Positions 12,180 through 23,579 of a DNA stretch of 64,000 nt are shown one piece after another. This stretch comes from Morchella semilibera. Its lineage: Eukaryota; Ascomycota; Pezizomycetes; Pezizales; Morchellaceae. A program made the position numbers and the translations under genes. The first letter of the stretch is position 1, and every line of letters begins with the position of its first letter. The notes under the pieces were generated by a model that had not been told where the DNA came from, did no database searches, and saw only the letters and a list, made by a program, of their open reading frames with translations. The stretch is from positions 620,001-684,000 of the forward strand of contig WBVU01000018.1 in the NCBI GenBank assembly GCA_009192285.1. The letters are read 5' to 3'.

Positions 12180-12688
12180 TTATATATACAGTTTCATTAG
12201 CTAATTGAATGTTTCAAAAGTTCTATAACGTAATGGATTTTAAATAAATATTAACTCAATTGAGATGAAAAATCGGCAGGAAACTTGATGGCGACCGAGT
12301 GATATCTCATGAATATCGATTCGTTTGTTAACTCTTTGAGATATGTATATTACAACAACTGAAATTCAATGTTAGCCTATCAATGTTTAATATTATCTTT
12401 TAAATTTGCCAAACAAACTAAATGTAGTAGAACACTTCCCTTACACGAGACGTGATATTTGCGAAAAGACCTACATAGTAAAACGTCGTAACTTACTAGA
12501 GTGATTTGGCTAGTCCCCGTTTTTCAAATTTTTGAGCTCAAATTTTGAGAGGTTGTTGCCAAATCGCTCTAATAATTGCCATATGTTAATTGTAGCCCAA
12601 TTTAGGGTTAGGGTTGACATTTAAGATTTCTAAGCTTTAAACCTCATGAAATTCTTCAACGGCGCTGCATAATACACCACCGGGCGCG
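12180..12688. other. Intergenic region, 0.5 kb
   Basis: AT-rich spacer between RRP43 and DPH4, both transcribed rightwards. It contains the palindromic element at 12497-12571; nothing else was recognised. Confidence 0.6.
12497..12571. mobile_element. 75-bp palindromic TA-flanked mini-element
   Basis: TAGAGTGATTTGGC at the left end pairs with GCCAAATCGCTCTA at the right end (14 bp, one mismatch). The centre is also nearly palindromic around GAGCTC. The TA ends suggest a very short Tc1/mariner-type MITE. It sits about 120 bp before the DPH4 start codon, so it lies in that promoter or leader. Confidence 0.6.
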
Positions 12689-13171
12689 ATGGCCGACCTC
12701 CAAACCCATTATGATGTTCTATCGCTCCCCCTCACAACCCCCTCGACTCCACTCAAGCCTGGTCTCCTCAAAAAGGCCTACCACCGTGCCCTTCTCCTAC
12801 ATCACCCCGACAAAACCCCATCCCATAATACTAAGGCCAGGTTCACAGTCGATCAGATCACAACTGCATACAATATTCTGTCAACGCCGCATCTACGAGC
12901 TGAGTATGACAGGAAACTTGGGACAACAAATACCGGGCAGGCAGATGAAGGGAAGGTTCTGCAAGTCGTGGACTTGGACGATTTTGTAGAAAGGGAAGAG
13001 GGGAGGTGGACTAAGAGCTGTAGGTGTGGAGAGGAAGAGGGGTATGTGATTACAGAGGAGGACTTAGAGGCCGGTGATGATGTAGTTGGGTGTTGCGGTT
13101 GTAGTTTGTGGCTGAAGGTGGGATATGAGATTCTTGAGGACGAGGATGAAAATATTGCGGAAAAGAAGTAG
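12689..13171 (+). CDS. DPH4: Diphthamide biosynthesis protein 4 (J-domain, CSL zinc finger)
   Basis: Dph4/Jjj3 family protein, 160 residues, single exon. It supports the first step of diphthamide synthesis on elongation factor 2, working with Dph1-Dph3 as a J-protein and electron carrier. The J domain spans about residues 5-75 (HYDVLSLP, the HPD motif in LLHHPDKTPS, FTVDQITTAYNILSTPHLRAEYDRK). A CSL zinc finger follows, with CRCGEEEGYVITEEDLEAG and then VGCCGCSLWLKVGYEI, giving the expected four cysteines. The length matches the family. The ATG at 12689 begins MADLQTHYDVL, with the J domain starting directly after, so the start is secure. Confidence 0.92.
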   Translation: MADLQTHYDVLSLPLTTPSTPLKPGLLKKAYHRALLLHHPDKTPSHNTKARFTVDQITTAYNILSTPHLRAEYDRKLGTTNTGQADEGKVLQVVDLDDFVEREEGRWTKSCRCGEEEGYVITEEDLEAGDDVVGCCGCSLWLKVGYEILEDEDENIAEKK

Positions 13172-13619
13172 TATACCAGTTATATATAAATACTCTATAA
13201 TAGATAATAGTTTTTAGCGGCATATACATATGATCACATTATTTCCTAATATTCCTCTGGGAACCGGCCGGCCTATTTGCTTCCGTTTGACTTATGTAGC
13301 TGTCTATCAGCCTGTTCTATGTGAATGATTTGCATTACTTAGTAAAAAATTTACACACTGAGAAGTCCTTCTCCCCCGAGGATTGGTTTAACCTCTAGGG
13401 TTGACCTGAATCGTTGTGTAGGAGGATCTGACAAGGACCAAAAACAGATGGAGGCATTAAAAGGCCGAGAATGAGAAAACCTAGCCCTAGAAATTTGACC
13501 AATACCCAGGAGCCGCCTTGAAGAAAAAAGCAACTAACAATTCGGAAGTTTAATGACTATGCGTAAAGCTAGAGCACGATAACGTAAAATCAAAGCGGGT
13601 TAGATAGGACACTATTTCT
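13172..13619. other. Convergent 3' intergenic region
   Basis: Tail-to-tail spacer between DPH4 (+) and PALB (-). AT-rich sequence with no coding signal; presumably both 3' UTRs and polyadenylation signals. Confidence 0.5.
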
Positions 13620-16596
13620 TCAGTCCATCTCCTGCCAAACACATTCACCCAGGTGAACAATCCCATCACTCAGAATCTCCAACTCATACTGACTTGAATC
13701 ACTCCCGCCGCCAGATGCGCCGCCCATCCTTTCCAGCACTATCCGATACTCCCAATCCACCTCTATGTCAATATCCCCTGTCCTAACTCCCTGCGGTACA
13801 TCCGAATATTCCCCTTCAGGACTCGAGGCCTTCTGCTGCTTTCCCCTCCTCCCAATCATTTTCTCAACAGAGACTCTCAACATCGGCTGGGCTCTGGAAC
13901 TAGCCCATATAGTTCGTGCCTTCACAGACACAACCGTTAACCTCTCCACCTCAAACCGGTAAGCCACGGAATTCACCCCATTTTTCCAAATACCCTCCAC
14001 CGTCTTTCTCAGCTTCCCAGCAGACTCGGAGGCAATTGGCTCGAAAACGGCATTCGCAGAAGTCGCCTCAACGCTCAGAGTAAAATCGCCAATCTGCCCA
14101 GGCTCGAATGTCGAAGTGACTATAGTATATTCACCTGCTTGTAAGTTTGTGGTTTCAGCTATTGCGCAACCGCGTCGGTATTCTCCACTTTCGGCGATGA
14201 TGTCTCGGGTTGTTACTGATGCAATGCGTTTACCTCCTCCCCAGACAAGTTTAACGTGTACCGATAGAGTCTCACGAGCTTCAAGAAGAAGCAAAAGATT
14301 ACAGGGTTCGGATATCGAGAGTCTGAATTGTGGATTGCTTGAGTAGGTAGGTGATTGAGCGTTTCCTCCTGCTGTTTCAGGGAGCCACTGCGACTGCAGA
14401 GTACGATTATAAGTGTATGGATTTTCTACATCGCGAATCTGGAGCGGTGTTAGGGAGAACGCGGAGAGGGTAAATGTGTGCGGGATCTTTGGTAGGTCTT
14501 GCGAAGAAACTACTACTGTATAAGTAGTCTTTGGAGGCACTTCATCGAGACGTAGTAGGGTCTGGGGGGAATCGACATAAGGGCCTCGATGAATGGCTCC
14601 TTCAGAACGATAGACTCGACGGCCTGCATTATCAAACACATAAAGTGAAATGTAATGTTTCCTTTCATTTGGGTCGTAATCCTCCCCAGTAGTAGTAGAA
14701 GTGAGATGTCTTCCAAGTAATACCCAGATAAGTGCCAGTTTTGAACTAGTATTCGTGACAGAGAACTGAGGGTTTCTACTGATGCAGCCTTCCGATTTTT
14801 TAGTTGCGGGATCCCAAGAGAAATGTAGATCCTGCCGGTGGGTGAAAAGCGCTGGGTTCCAGTTAAGGTATATGCTTGCGAAGTGACGAAAGACACTGTC
14901 TAGAGATATCCAAAAAACACCTGGGGAACACGAGTCCGAATTTTGCATTGCTATAGGAAGGGATTCCCGGAGATTTTCTGTTTTAAAGGCAGGTCCTGAT
15001 TCATCTTCGTCATCGTCACCATCACCATCATCGTCTTCGCCATCATCGTCTTCGTCCTCATCGGAATCTACCCCTGAAACACCTTTATATGTTGCACCCT
15101 CATTCCATGGATTCTTAACCTGTAGCCACCTCTCTCCCTCTTCGTCCTTCAGACCCAAAACGGCATAGTCATGCTCGCCCACAAGTCCCAGTTCACTCTC
15201 TTCTCGCCTACTCATGCTTCCAGTACCTAAAGTGATCAATACATCACCACGGTCCCACGCTTTAGCTATCCTTTTCCATAGATTCCCTTGGATAATGTCA
15301 TCGGATTCCAGGAACACATGTTCCGGAATCCAGCCCGTTAATGCAAGAAGATCGGTTCCAGAGTTAGACCCGGGGAAATCATAGCCGCCCATCACTTTCA
15401 AGTATGCCTTCTCGATAAGTGCAGGATAGAAAACACTAGGATTATTACGGCAAGTTACGTATAACGAATGGTCGTTATTGGACGCAGGCAAGAGGTCGTC
15501 GATGATGACCTGTGGAAATTATATGAATGACAAGTTTTAGATAAAAAAATCCGAGTGACATACCTTTCGGTAACAGCCATTAAAGTATAGTTTTACGAGA
15601 TATTTGCCGGAAGGACTAATTTTTGGATTACCATGTAGATCCTGTGGGTAAAGAATATTGGACACGAGCTGTTATTTTTCTAAGATGTTAGGCTGGAGAC
15701 CGATATTTTGTGCGCTCAAGTTAATGAATACCTTTCCAAAGGATCTTTCCTCTCTAGCAATCGCTGAGCAGAGGCTAGCAACTACTGAACAGTCCGTAAT
15801 CACATCCTGAGTAAGATCAAATACCGCCCCAGTTCCCTCTTCAGGATATATCATTGCATTGCCGTGGTGTAATTCGTTCGGGCGCTTCCAGCGATCCAAC
15901 ATTGTGGATTGCAAGTCCGAAAGTTCAAGAAAACCGGAAGGGTCTCTCGTAATACCGTTAGCCGAAGACAGTAGAGCAGTATAGAGTCAGGAAACCTCAC
16001 GAGAATTGTGTTGGGCTGCAAAATTCGGCCATTCCTGGCGGGTTATCCCAAGGCGGAAAGGTGTCATTGTTTACTTTTGATGATTTCAGGAGAAGGGTCT
16101 CTTCTTTTACTGACAACTTCGTCATTGATAACGGAGGTGTTCTGATGGTGTTACCTCTCCTTTGAGCTCCATCTTGAGATTTTGTAGCTTCCATGGCCTG
16201 AGAGACTGGAAGAGAAGCTGGAGAGTTGGCTTTCATAGCTCCAACGCTGCTGCCATTACTATTCCCTCTGCCTTTCCGCAACGCCTGGATACTCTCTGCT
16301 CCCGCGGTGAACTCTTCGCGTTTTTGCCGAATCTTTTTTTTGTCAGCGCTCTTTCTAGCGTCCTCCTCGACTTTCATGCAATATTCCGCGGCTTCTATTG
16401 AAGCTTTCAATGCATCGTCATACTTTTCGGCTGCGAGGAATGCACTTATGCGAGATTCGAAAGCCTAAAACTCATTAATTTACTTCTCCACAAGGGAATT
16501 GACACGGAGGGATGTGTGGCTTACAGCTATGCTTTCACTGTACGGGCATTTTGCAGGTGGCTTTGCTGAGGAAAGTTTCTGTCTGAGCTTTTGCAT
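13620..16596 (-). CDS. palB: Calpain-like cysteine protease PalB/Rim13
   Basis: Cysteine protease of the Pal/Rim ambient-pH pathway, which processes the PacC/Rim101 transcription factor on endosomal ESCRT assemblies. Five exons: 16525-16596, 16001-16464, 15732-15945, 15564-15668 and 13620-15509; the product is about 914 residues. An N-terminal MIT domain (residues 1 to about 75) would bind ESCRT-III. The catalytic triad is visible: Cys in TDCSVVASLC (about 229), His in GEHDYAVLGL (about 398) and Asn in KNPWNEG (about 417). Conserved blocks GKYLVKLYFNGCYRKVIIDD and GGYDFPGSNSGTDLLALTGW fit PalB. The C-terminus holds two calpain beta-sandwich-like segments. Odd: an Asp/Glu-rich stretch of about 25 residues lies just after the catalytic Asn block. 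It is divergent from RPC31 (418-bp shared promoter). Confidence 0.92.
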
Positions 16597-17014
16597 CGTC
16601 GTTAGTGGTGCTTCAGTGACCAGAGAAGGTATGTAGGTACTCGCTTGGAGCACTTATGTAGTACTAGCACCGCCAATAGGAGCTAAATCACATGATCGAT
16701 ATTTGGTTTACCAATAAACAATCTAAAATAGTTTACTCTGTGTTAATATAATATTGTCTATATTTCTTCCCATAGCTATCACTATTTTCATAAAGAAGTC
16801 GCTGCCTGATCTTGCCGCCTGAACTCCTAGGGTATGATAAGAGAATTACTGATATCCCCAAAGTACTCGAACTCTTGGCACTAGTTACTGCATCCTTGTC
16901 GAGCGCCGGTACCTCTAAGGTTTTAAGCCTCTTGCTTAAAGGTGCGAGATCTCCACACCAGCTTACACCTCCGAAACTACAAGCCCCACTCTCAACGTTC
17001 AGAAACTACTAGAA
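16597..17014. promoter_or_regulatory. Shared divergent promoter region, PALB / RPC31
   Basis: A 418-bp head-to-head spacer between PALB (-) and RPC31 (+), so it must carry both promoters. No specific binding site could be assigned; I saw no clear GCCARG PacC site on a quick read. Confidence 0.45.
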
Positions 17015-17925
17015 ATGTCACGGGGAGGAGCCAGAGGCGGCAGAGGCGGCGGCGGCGCTCGTGGCGGGCGAGGAGGCGGTGGTTTTGGTGGTGGAGGCGG
17101 CTTTGGCGGTGGTTTTGACGATTTGGTACCTGATTATAGTGTCACTGAACTTTTCCCAGTGAGTCACTCACTTCCTTGCGAATTGTAGCCTTTATTTGTT
17201 CTTTCTCTTATGTGCGAGTATTGAAATATAAGGATTTATAGCCTCAACCACCACCAGTTCAATCCTCACTCGCAAAAGAGGAGCGCGCCATAATCGCCCG
17301 GTTTCGGAGTCATCGGGAGAAGATCCACAATGGGCCTATGTAAGCTTGCCATTAGTATTCTGTGGTTTCCTGAAAGGATTGCAAGTTGATTGGGTGCAGG
17401 TATACAGTAATGTCTAAAAAACGGGGCATGGAAGATCCATTTAACGATGTCTCTAAATATTCGCAAAAGTACAAAAAACAGCGACGAAAAGTGCCACAAC
17501 TTGATGCGCGTCCATATATCCATGAGCTGTTCCCACTGGAGCTACATTTAACCCTTGGAATTGACCCCGAGGAAGTCAACGGAAAAAAGAAGGCCATTAA
17601 GAAGAAGCTACAATTCAGCGCATTAGATACACTGGATCCGTTAGGGGATCTTGCCGATGGCGCAGGGTCAGATGTAGAAGAAAATGCAGAAGGGGCCGAC
17701 GGAGAAGGCGCAGAAAAGAAGAAAGGTGGTGGCCTGCTGAGAGGATTACTAGGTGAAGAGGGGGGCGACGACGAGGACGAGGAACAAGAACCCGAAGAAG
17801 AGGAGATTGAAGATGACTTCGGAGATGACGAAGAAGGCGACTATAATGCAGAACAGTACTTCGATGATGGAGACGATATAGGCGATGATTGGGGAGACGA
17901 CGGGGGTGCTGAGGATTACTACTAA
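17015..17925 (+). CDS. RPC31: RNA polymerase III subunit RPC31 (C31/RPC7)
   Basis: Subunit of the RNA polymerase III-specific initiation subcomplex, needed for transcription of tRNA and 5S genes. Three exons: 17015-17158, 17242-17339 and 17400-17925 (introns 83 and 60 bp); 255 residues. The N-terminus is a Gly/Arg-rich run followed by DYSVTELFPPQPPP. The family core is HNGPMYTVMSKKRGMEDPFNDVSKYSQKY. The last 80 residues are strongly acidic and end DDWGDDGGAEDYY. Acidic C-terminus plus the DPF..KYS..Y core is the RPC31 pattern. The first splice joins ELFP to PQPPPVQ and the second joins GPM to YTVM, both in frame. The ATG at 17015 opens directly into the Gly-rich segment. Confidence 0.88.
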
Positions 17926-18100
17926 GGAATATTTCCATGATGAAACTATTCAATTTTGTATGATAGATATCCGAGTCAAAACAAAACAAAATAAAAGTCA
18001 CTGTAGCGATAATACTCTAAATATTTCTTACGTCTCGTTCAATTAATAATTGGTAAAAAAAAAATATAAAAAAAAAGTCCTAGAAGAGATCTGCAGCCTG

Positions 18101-20589
18101 CTATACTAAAATTTGAGGTGCATTTCGGCCATCCTCTGTAATCACCACAGGCCCATGCTTCACCCCTTCTGCGTCTTCGTCTTTAGCTACCCGGGAATCT
18201 CTAATTCCATCCCCACCAGCCTCCTCGGTCCCATGACGATCCCTATCTTCTCTCCGCACCCAAACCCTCTCTGGTGGCGCTTCCATACATAAAGTTTCAA
18301 GCAAGCTTTTGCCCCCATCCCTTATTCTGGTCAACCAAACTGCCCTCTTAAACTCCTCCTTAATCCTATTAACTCCAAGTCCGTTGCAAGTCCTACTGAC
18401 GTTGTGTTCAGTCTCGAAGGGGTCCTCTACAGCAAATAGGTATCGATTTTTGACCTCCGAGTTTTCTGCTCTCCCCGGTCTAATAACGGCTGTAACCCAG
18501 CCTTTCTCTTGTTTTGTCATAAGACCTCCCGCTGTCCGAATGGAGACCACTTCACGACCCCACTGAAAGGTGTGAGCGTAGTATTCAAAGAATCCCTTCA
18601 ATAATTCACCTATTTCCATGGTGTTCTTCGATTTTTCCAGTTCTTCGACGCCCTTATAGAACCAGATGTCAAAAGTTTCTTCGGAATCATCCTCAAATAT
18701 TATTTCGCTTGCTGGTGTATCGTCAGGGACTGGGAAAGTTTGAAGATTTGGAAGCACCGGTGGTTTAACAATATTGATCAGATAATGAAGGACTATAAGT
18801 GCGTAGCCATATGAAGATAGTGTTCCGCGATATGGATTATTTATATGGCGTCTTTTTGCCCACCACTATTGAGCCGACCAAAGACACGAGATCTAAGTCA
18901 GCAATCTACATAGATCATGGTTCTAGGAAACCCTTAATCCCACGATATAGGAAACATGTTCGGGATTTGGAAGTCATACCTTAATGAATAACATCATCTC
19001 CTTGACCCTGGGGTCATATTTACTGTACGTCAAAAGCATCTGGGTATTGTATATGGCTAGGTGATTGCTGAAACCGATATCGCATTGTAGCTCATACGGG
19101 CTTTTCTCAGTGGCTTTCTGAACAAGCTTGAGAATTGGAACACGGGTTTTTGTAAGTAGGGTAGTGTCGAAGCCTTGTTCTCGAAGTTTTGATTCGAGAA
19201 GAATAGGTATTCTGAAGTTAGATGATGGATCGTCTGGACTCTCATTAAGAATCTCATGCCCATCACTACCTGTGAATATGACGTCGAGATCGGAATTGGC
19301 AGTTGCGAAGCCGGCTGTAAATCAAACAAAACGATAAAGATTAAAGAATATTAGATTATATTTTTAGTATTGTATTTGGTCAAAGAATGAGCTAAGAAGT
19401 ACGCGTTTAAAGAAAGAAACGAGTATGAAAAGAATCTAAAATAAATTCTAGACTTACTAACTAAGCTTCCAAAAGGAATCAACCTTGCGTCTGGGGTTAT
19501 TGCTTTACTAATGGCTTCAAGTCGCTCCAGAAGAGCATGCTTCACCACTATTTCTGATTGAGGTGGGGCTGCTTCTGCTATTACTTTTTTTGCAAGCTCG
19601 CTCAAATACTGGCATACCTCTGGTCCAACGTCTTGCTGCAGCGGACGCTGATTATTATAACGATGATAGTTTCCTCGCCCATTTGATGAGCCTCTGGCGT
19701 GACGGGGATTAGTATTGCGGACGTCAATTGGAAGAGGCTGGTATTGAATACGCTGCTGTGGTTTTGTTGTTGTTGATTGTTGTTGCTGATAGCTCGGTGG
19801 TGGTGTCTTTGTTTTAGTAGGCTGAGTTCCTAAAGGTGGAAAATGTTCTAGCGCATTCAAAGGTAGAGCACTGGGGGCGTTCTGTGATTTATTAAAACCC
19901 TGCCCATGCTGTCCATGAGTCGAGCCTCGGGTGTTTCGCACGGCGGTCATCTGGGGAGGTTGGGCTCTTTGCATCGGTGGGGAGTTTTGCTGTGGTGGTT
20001 GGGTCTGCTGTCTGTAGTGCTGTCCCACCTGAGGCGGTATGTTACCTGGGACTGTTGGTGTGTTTACCATGTTCGGATTTATGTTTTGAGGCGGGCCAGT
20101 ATACTGGCCAGGAGGAAAATGCAATCCAGTTGGAGATGCTAAATTTGTGGGCTGTATGCCTGGTTGTGGTTGTGGTTGTGGCTGCGGTGGCTGCAGTGGT
20201 CCGGGGTATTGCCCTGGGTAGACAGTCATGGGAGCAGGTGCATTCGAAAAATCTCCTGGAGCGAATGAACCACGTGGTAAGCCAAAACCAGGAAAAATAT
20301 TTGGGCCCGGTGGATATATTGAGGGCAATGTATTCGGGTAGGGAAACTGGTCAGGGCAGGGCATAGGCCCAGCCATTGTTCCTGGCAGCATACCAAACAA
20401 AGGGACAGACTGTCGCTGTGGGTGCGGTGGGATCTCATATCCTGGCAATTGCGTAAATGGTTGTATCGGTGCAGATAGGCGAGGGTTTGCAGCACGATTA
20501 TTTGTGAGAATCATCCCTCTCAGTTGGTTCTCCAAACTCTCAGTTGGGTGAGAACTTTGAGGGGAACCTGCAGACTGGTTAAACGACAT
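18101..20589 (-). CDS. Cid1/Trf-like non-canonical poly(A)/poly(U) polymerase
   Basis: Nucleotidyltransferase of the Cid1 / terminal uridylyl-adenylyltransferase group; it would add nucleotides to RNA 3' ends. Three exons: 19458-20589, 18980-19314 and 18101-18865 (introns 143 and 114 bp), about 743 residues. The first 340 residues are Pro/Gln-rich and low in complexity. The catalytic start FGSLVTGFATANSDLDVIF (about residues 373-391) supplies the GS and D-x-D residues and is completed only by splicing. ELQCDIGFSNHLAIYNT follows. The PAP-associated part has VKEMMLFIK, WWAKRRHINNPYRGTLSSYG and VLHYLINIVKPPVLPNLQ. The C-terminus is charged. A family His that selects UTP cannot be judged here, so uridylation or adenylation is left open. 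The ATG at 20589 is the first in frame. Confidence 0.85.
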
Positions 20590-21057
20590 GCTGGTACCAA
20601 ATGTGCCGAAATGTGAAGCGTTGAACACAGTTGAACACAGTCGGGGTAGCGATGCAATGTTGTGGGGTCAGAGAAGAATCGCGTGTTGTGGGTCGATTGA
20701 ACACATAGAATGCTTTGGTGGGGTGAGGAGGCCTCTTCTCATTGCGGGGATGGATGCACAGTAGATCTAGAAGCGGGTTCGATGTCATACAATTTCAGGC
20801 GGCAGCTAGCATCACGTGTAGCGCCTTGGCTGCATTACAGATAGAGCCGCATGTGTCGTTCTTTTGAGTTATGTAAACGTCCCAACTTCTACTGCGTGCA
20901 CATATCTCATATTTCCATCTAGATCTTCTAGGCGGTACCAACATTCTAAAGCAAAACCGCCTAAGTATTCTGGAACTTAAGGCCGGTATTATCCTAGAAC
21001 TGCAATCACGCTGCTTGCTCGGCCCCACTATTCTCTTCCGGGTCTCAGGAGTTCAAA
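20590..21057. other. Divergent intergenic region
   Basis: A 468-bp spacer between the Cid1-like gene (-) and the hypothetical gene at 21058 (+). It probably contains both promoters. No specific element was recognised. Confidence 0.4.
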
Positions 21058-21717
21058 ATGCGAAATGGCAGTTATATTCGTGCTTTGGGCCGGCAGTCAT
21101 TCGAGCCCTCTCAAGGGCCCTCTGTTCCAGATAGTGAATCCCCGGATCATGGCTCTTCTACCTCCGAGCAATCTCAGGAGATGCAGAGACGCTCGATCAA
21201 AGCCCAGAACGATGTCCTAGCTACTGTTGGTGTCTGTCTACGGGACACTAAGGGGCAGGAGACATCAGAAGCTATAATGCAGGAAAACGAGGTCGGATTG
21301 CTAGTTGGAGCTGTTGATTCAACCATCACATATTTGGCCAGTTGGCCCTTGGTAGGGATCAGAAACAGACTCCAGGTAAAATATACATTCACCAAAAATC
21401 ACTCGAGCTTTGATAAGCGTTGTTCCTGGGATAGCGGCTGATGATAATTGCTTTAGACTTATCGGACTTATGAGGGGTGGGGGTATAAAGATGTTTTGAT
21501 AATGTCCTGGAAAAACAATAATATCTTTCGGATGCTATCGGGAATGCCAGCTCATTTGTGCTTTCAGCTCGTGAATGTCGGGAGGGACTACCTTCAGGCA
21601 AGGTTCTTAAGATGGCTGAGCCGTAAACGTCTGTTCATAAATAAAAAGACAGGAAAGCCACGCAGCTTTATTTTAAACTCGCTCGACAAGATGTATATCC
21701 ATTTTTCAGCTAGGTAA
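21058..21717 (+). CDS. Hypothetical protein, two-exon model
   Basis: Not recognised. An ATG at 21058 opens a 106-codon exon to 21375. A GTAAAA donor and a CTTTAG acceptor at 21456 would remove an 81-bp intron in phase 0 and join a second exon open from 21457 to the TAA at 21715-21717, giving about 192 residues. The first exon is Ser/Gln-rich, then contains VGLLVGAVDSTITYLASWPL, possibly a weak hydrophobic segment. The second exon is basic (RFLRWLSRKRLFINKKTGK). The matching phase and open frames on both sides support a real gene, but there is no family signal. It could also be a decayed gene. Confidence 0.4.
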
Positions 21718-21918
21718 TCGTCGGCGAGAACATGACTGACTTGCTCTAGATTTTCCACGTGCTCCTGGTTTCTTGTATATCCACTCTACCAATACTCGAT
21801 CTTGCAGTCGCTACATCTGATTCCTCCCACACCATTGCTTCCTCCTGTCACTTCGTTTGTTCCGTTTTCTGCCCTCTCACCACTATCACTCCCTGAACTT
21901 ACCACGCCTTTGTTCTCT

Positions 21919-22837
21919 ATGGCCACAGCTTCAAATCTAGCCGCACAAGCTCTCGGGTCATACTTTCTATTTTCCTTCCTCCAACAATCCATCTGCTCAA
22001 TGCTCCAATACAACCTTTTCCACCGCATCCGCCGCGTCCTCCCCCGCCCCGACAACCCCGACGGCGCATCGATCTCCGGCGCCCTCGACGACGACGACAT
22101 CGATAACCTCGGCCGCTGGGACCAGCCTAACACCCACCCCCGCCGAATGGTCACGGACGAACCCAGCGTCGCCGCAATCATGATCGAAGAAACCCGTACC
22201 TTTGCCGAATTCGGCGACCGAGAACGCAGTTTCTCCGCAACGGTACAGATCGAGCCTCTAGAAAGACCTGGTTCTCCCTCTGCCGACGCTTCACGGCTAG
22301 ACGAGGATATGAGTGATATCGAGGCCAGGGCGTTGGAGGCTGCGCTGACACAGATGAACGGAGGCCGTCTGCCGCAGGCGCACCACCACCACCATCATGC
22401 GTCGGCTGACCCTACTACTGTGACCGGGAGTATGAGAGCGGCAAGGCCGCAGCACCGCGTCACGAGGCTGTCACAGCACCCCGCAGATGTTGTGGCATTG
22501 CATGCGTCGGATGGCATTGCAACAGCCCTCAGCAGTGGGTTTGAGAGTGCCGTGATGAGGACTGTGGCGAGGAGCTTCATGATCCGGCAGATGGGGGCTG
22601 ATCCAAGCGCGATCTATAAACCGGGAGATATCTTTGGGAACTGGAAGCTGGTGACGAAGGCATTGGCGGGGGAGTGGGCGTTGATGTTTATGCTTTTTGA
22701 GGGCAGCTACTATGCTACTACCTTCATCGGGATCAGATGGTTTGGGTGAGTGCGGGATAGGGGACCGGTCTCCCCCCATTTATCAGAGTTTGTGGGCTAA
22801 CAGGTTTCGGTGGCGTAGTTATCCAAGGAGCGTGTAG
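21919..22837 (+). CDS. Hypothetical protein with two hydrophobic segments
   Basis: Not recognised. The ATG at 21919 opens MATASNLAAQALGSYF. The open frame runs to 22749. A GTGAGT donor at 22746 and a CAG at 22803 would swap the last residues for FRWRSYPRSV, ending at 22837, about 287 residues. However, the only CTAAC lies almost on the acceptor, so the intron is uncertain. Hydrophobic stretches occur near the N-terminus (LGSYFLFSFLQQSICSML) and the C-terminus (WALMFMLFEGSYYATTFIGI), suggesting a membrane protein. The middle is disordered and includes six consecutive His. Codons are strongly GC-ending, unlike the genes to the left. Confidence 0.6.
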
Positions 22838-23579
22838 CAATTTGGTTTGGTTTAGGCCGGGCTGGGTCTTGTACATGGTCTGTTATCTGGCGTTTGTAAT
22901 ATCAATTGCGTTTGGTTGTATGTACAGCGGCTTGCGTTGTTTTTCACGGTCGGCCTACTCTATTCTATTCGAGCAGTCCGAGTATTACCAGGTGTAAATC
23001 GAGATGTGGCTGATGGCCCCATAAGAGGGGGGGGGGGAGGCTTTAGATATAATTATAAGTCAATTAATCTGCAAGGTTATTTGTAAGGATGAAGGGTTCT
23101 GTCGAGTTCAAGGTGCTAGGCTGCCTACAGTCGTCTCAGAAGGCACGAGTGATAATCTGTGCTTGAGGTCCTGTTTCGGACATGTAGCTAATTATCAACT
23201 TTAATGTAGCTTTGATACACATTAAACTCCGGAGCACATAAGCCGGGGGGTTGCGTTAGGGCCGTTGTTACCTTTTCTGGTGTAGCATTAATACTCAGGA
23301 ACTACGGCTTGTAAATTGAGCTTTTTTTCTTCTTTTTTTTCAGTAGACGGTTTATCACAGGGCCTATCACGAGATTGGCATAATTACCTGTTTTTATCGG
23401 TGGTATAAGAGGGCCACTCTCCTTCGTCCCCTAGGCAATCTACCTTTACCTCTACGGAGAGTTTCTATTAACAGGTTCGACATATCTCCCCCTTGGCACT
23501 GCTGGCCGTAAAATTAGTTCACAGCGCCCCCATGATGAACCCCCCACAGAGCCTACCCCCAACACTCGCCCACCCAACA
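22838..23579. other. Convergent intergenic region
   Basis: Between the hypothetical gene ending at 22837 (+) and PLP1 (-). No coding signal. Contains a short G-run near 23029-23038 and a T-rich stretch near 23325-23341. Presumably 3' UTRs. Confidence 0.45.
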
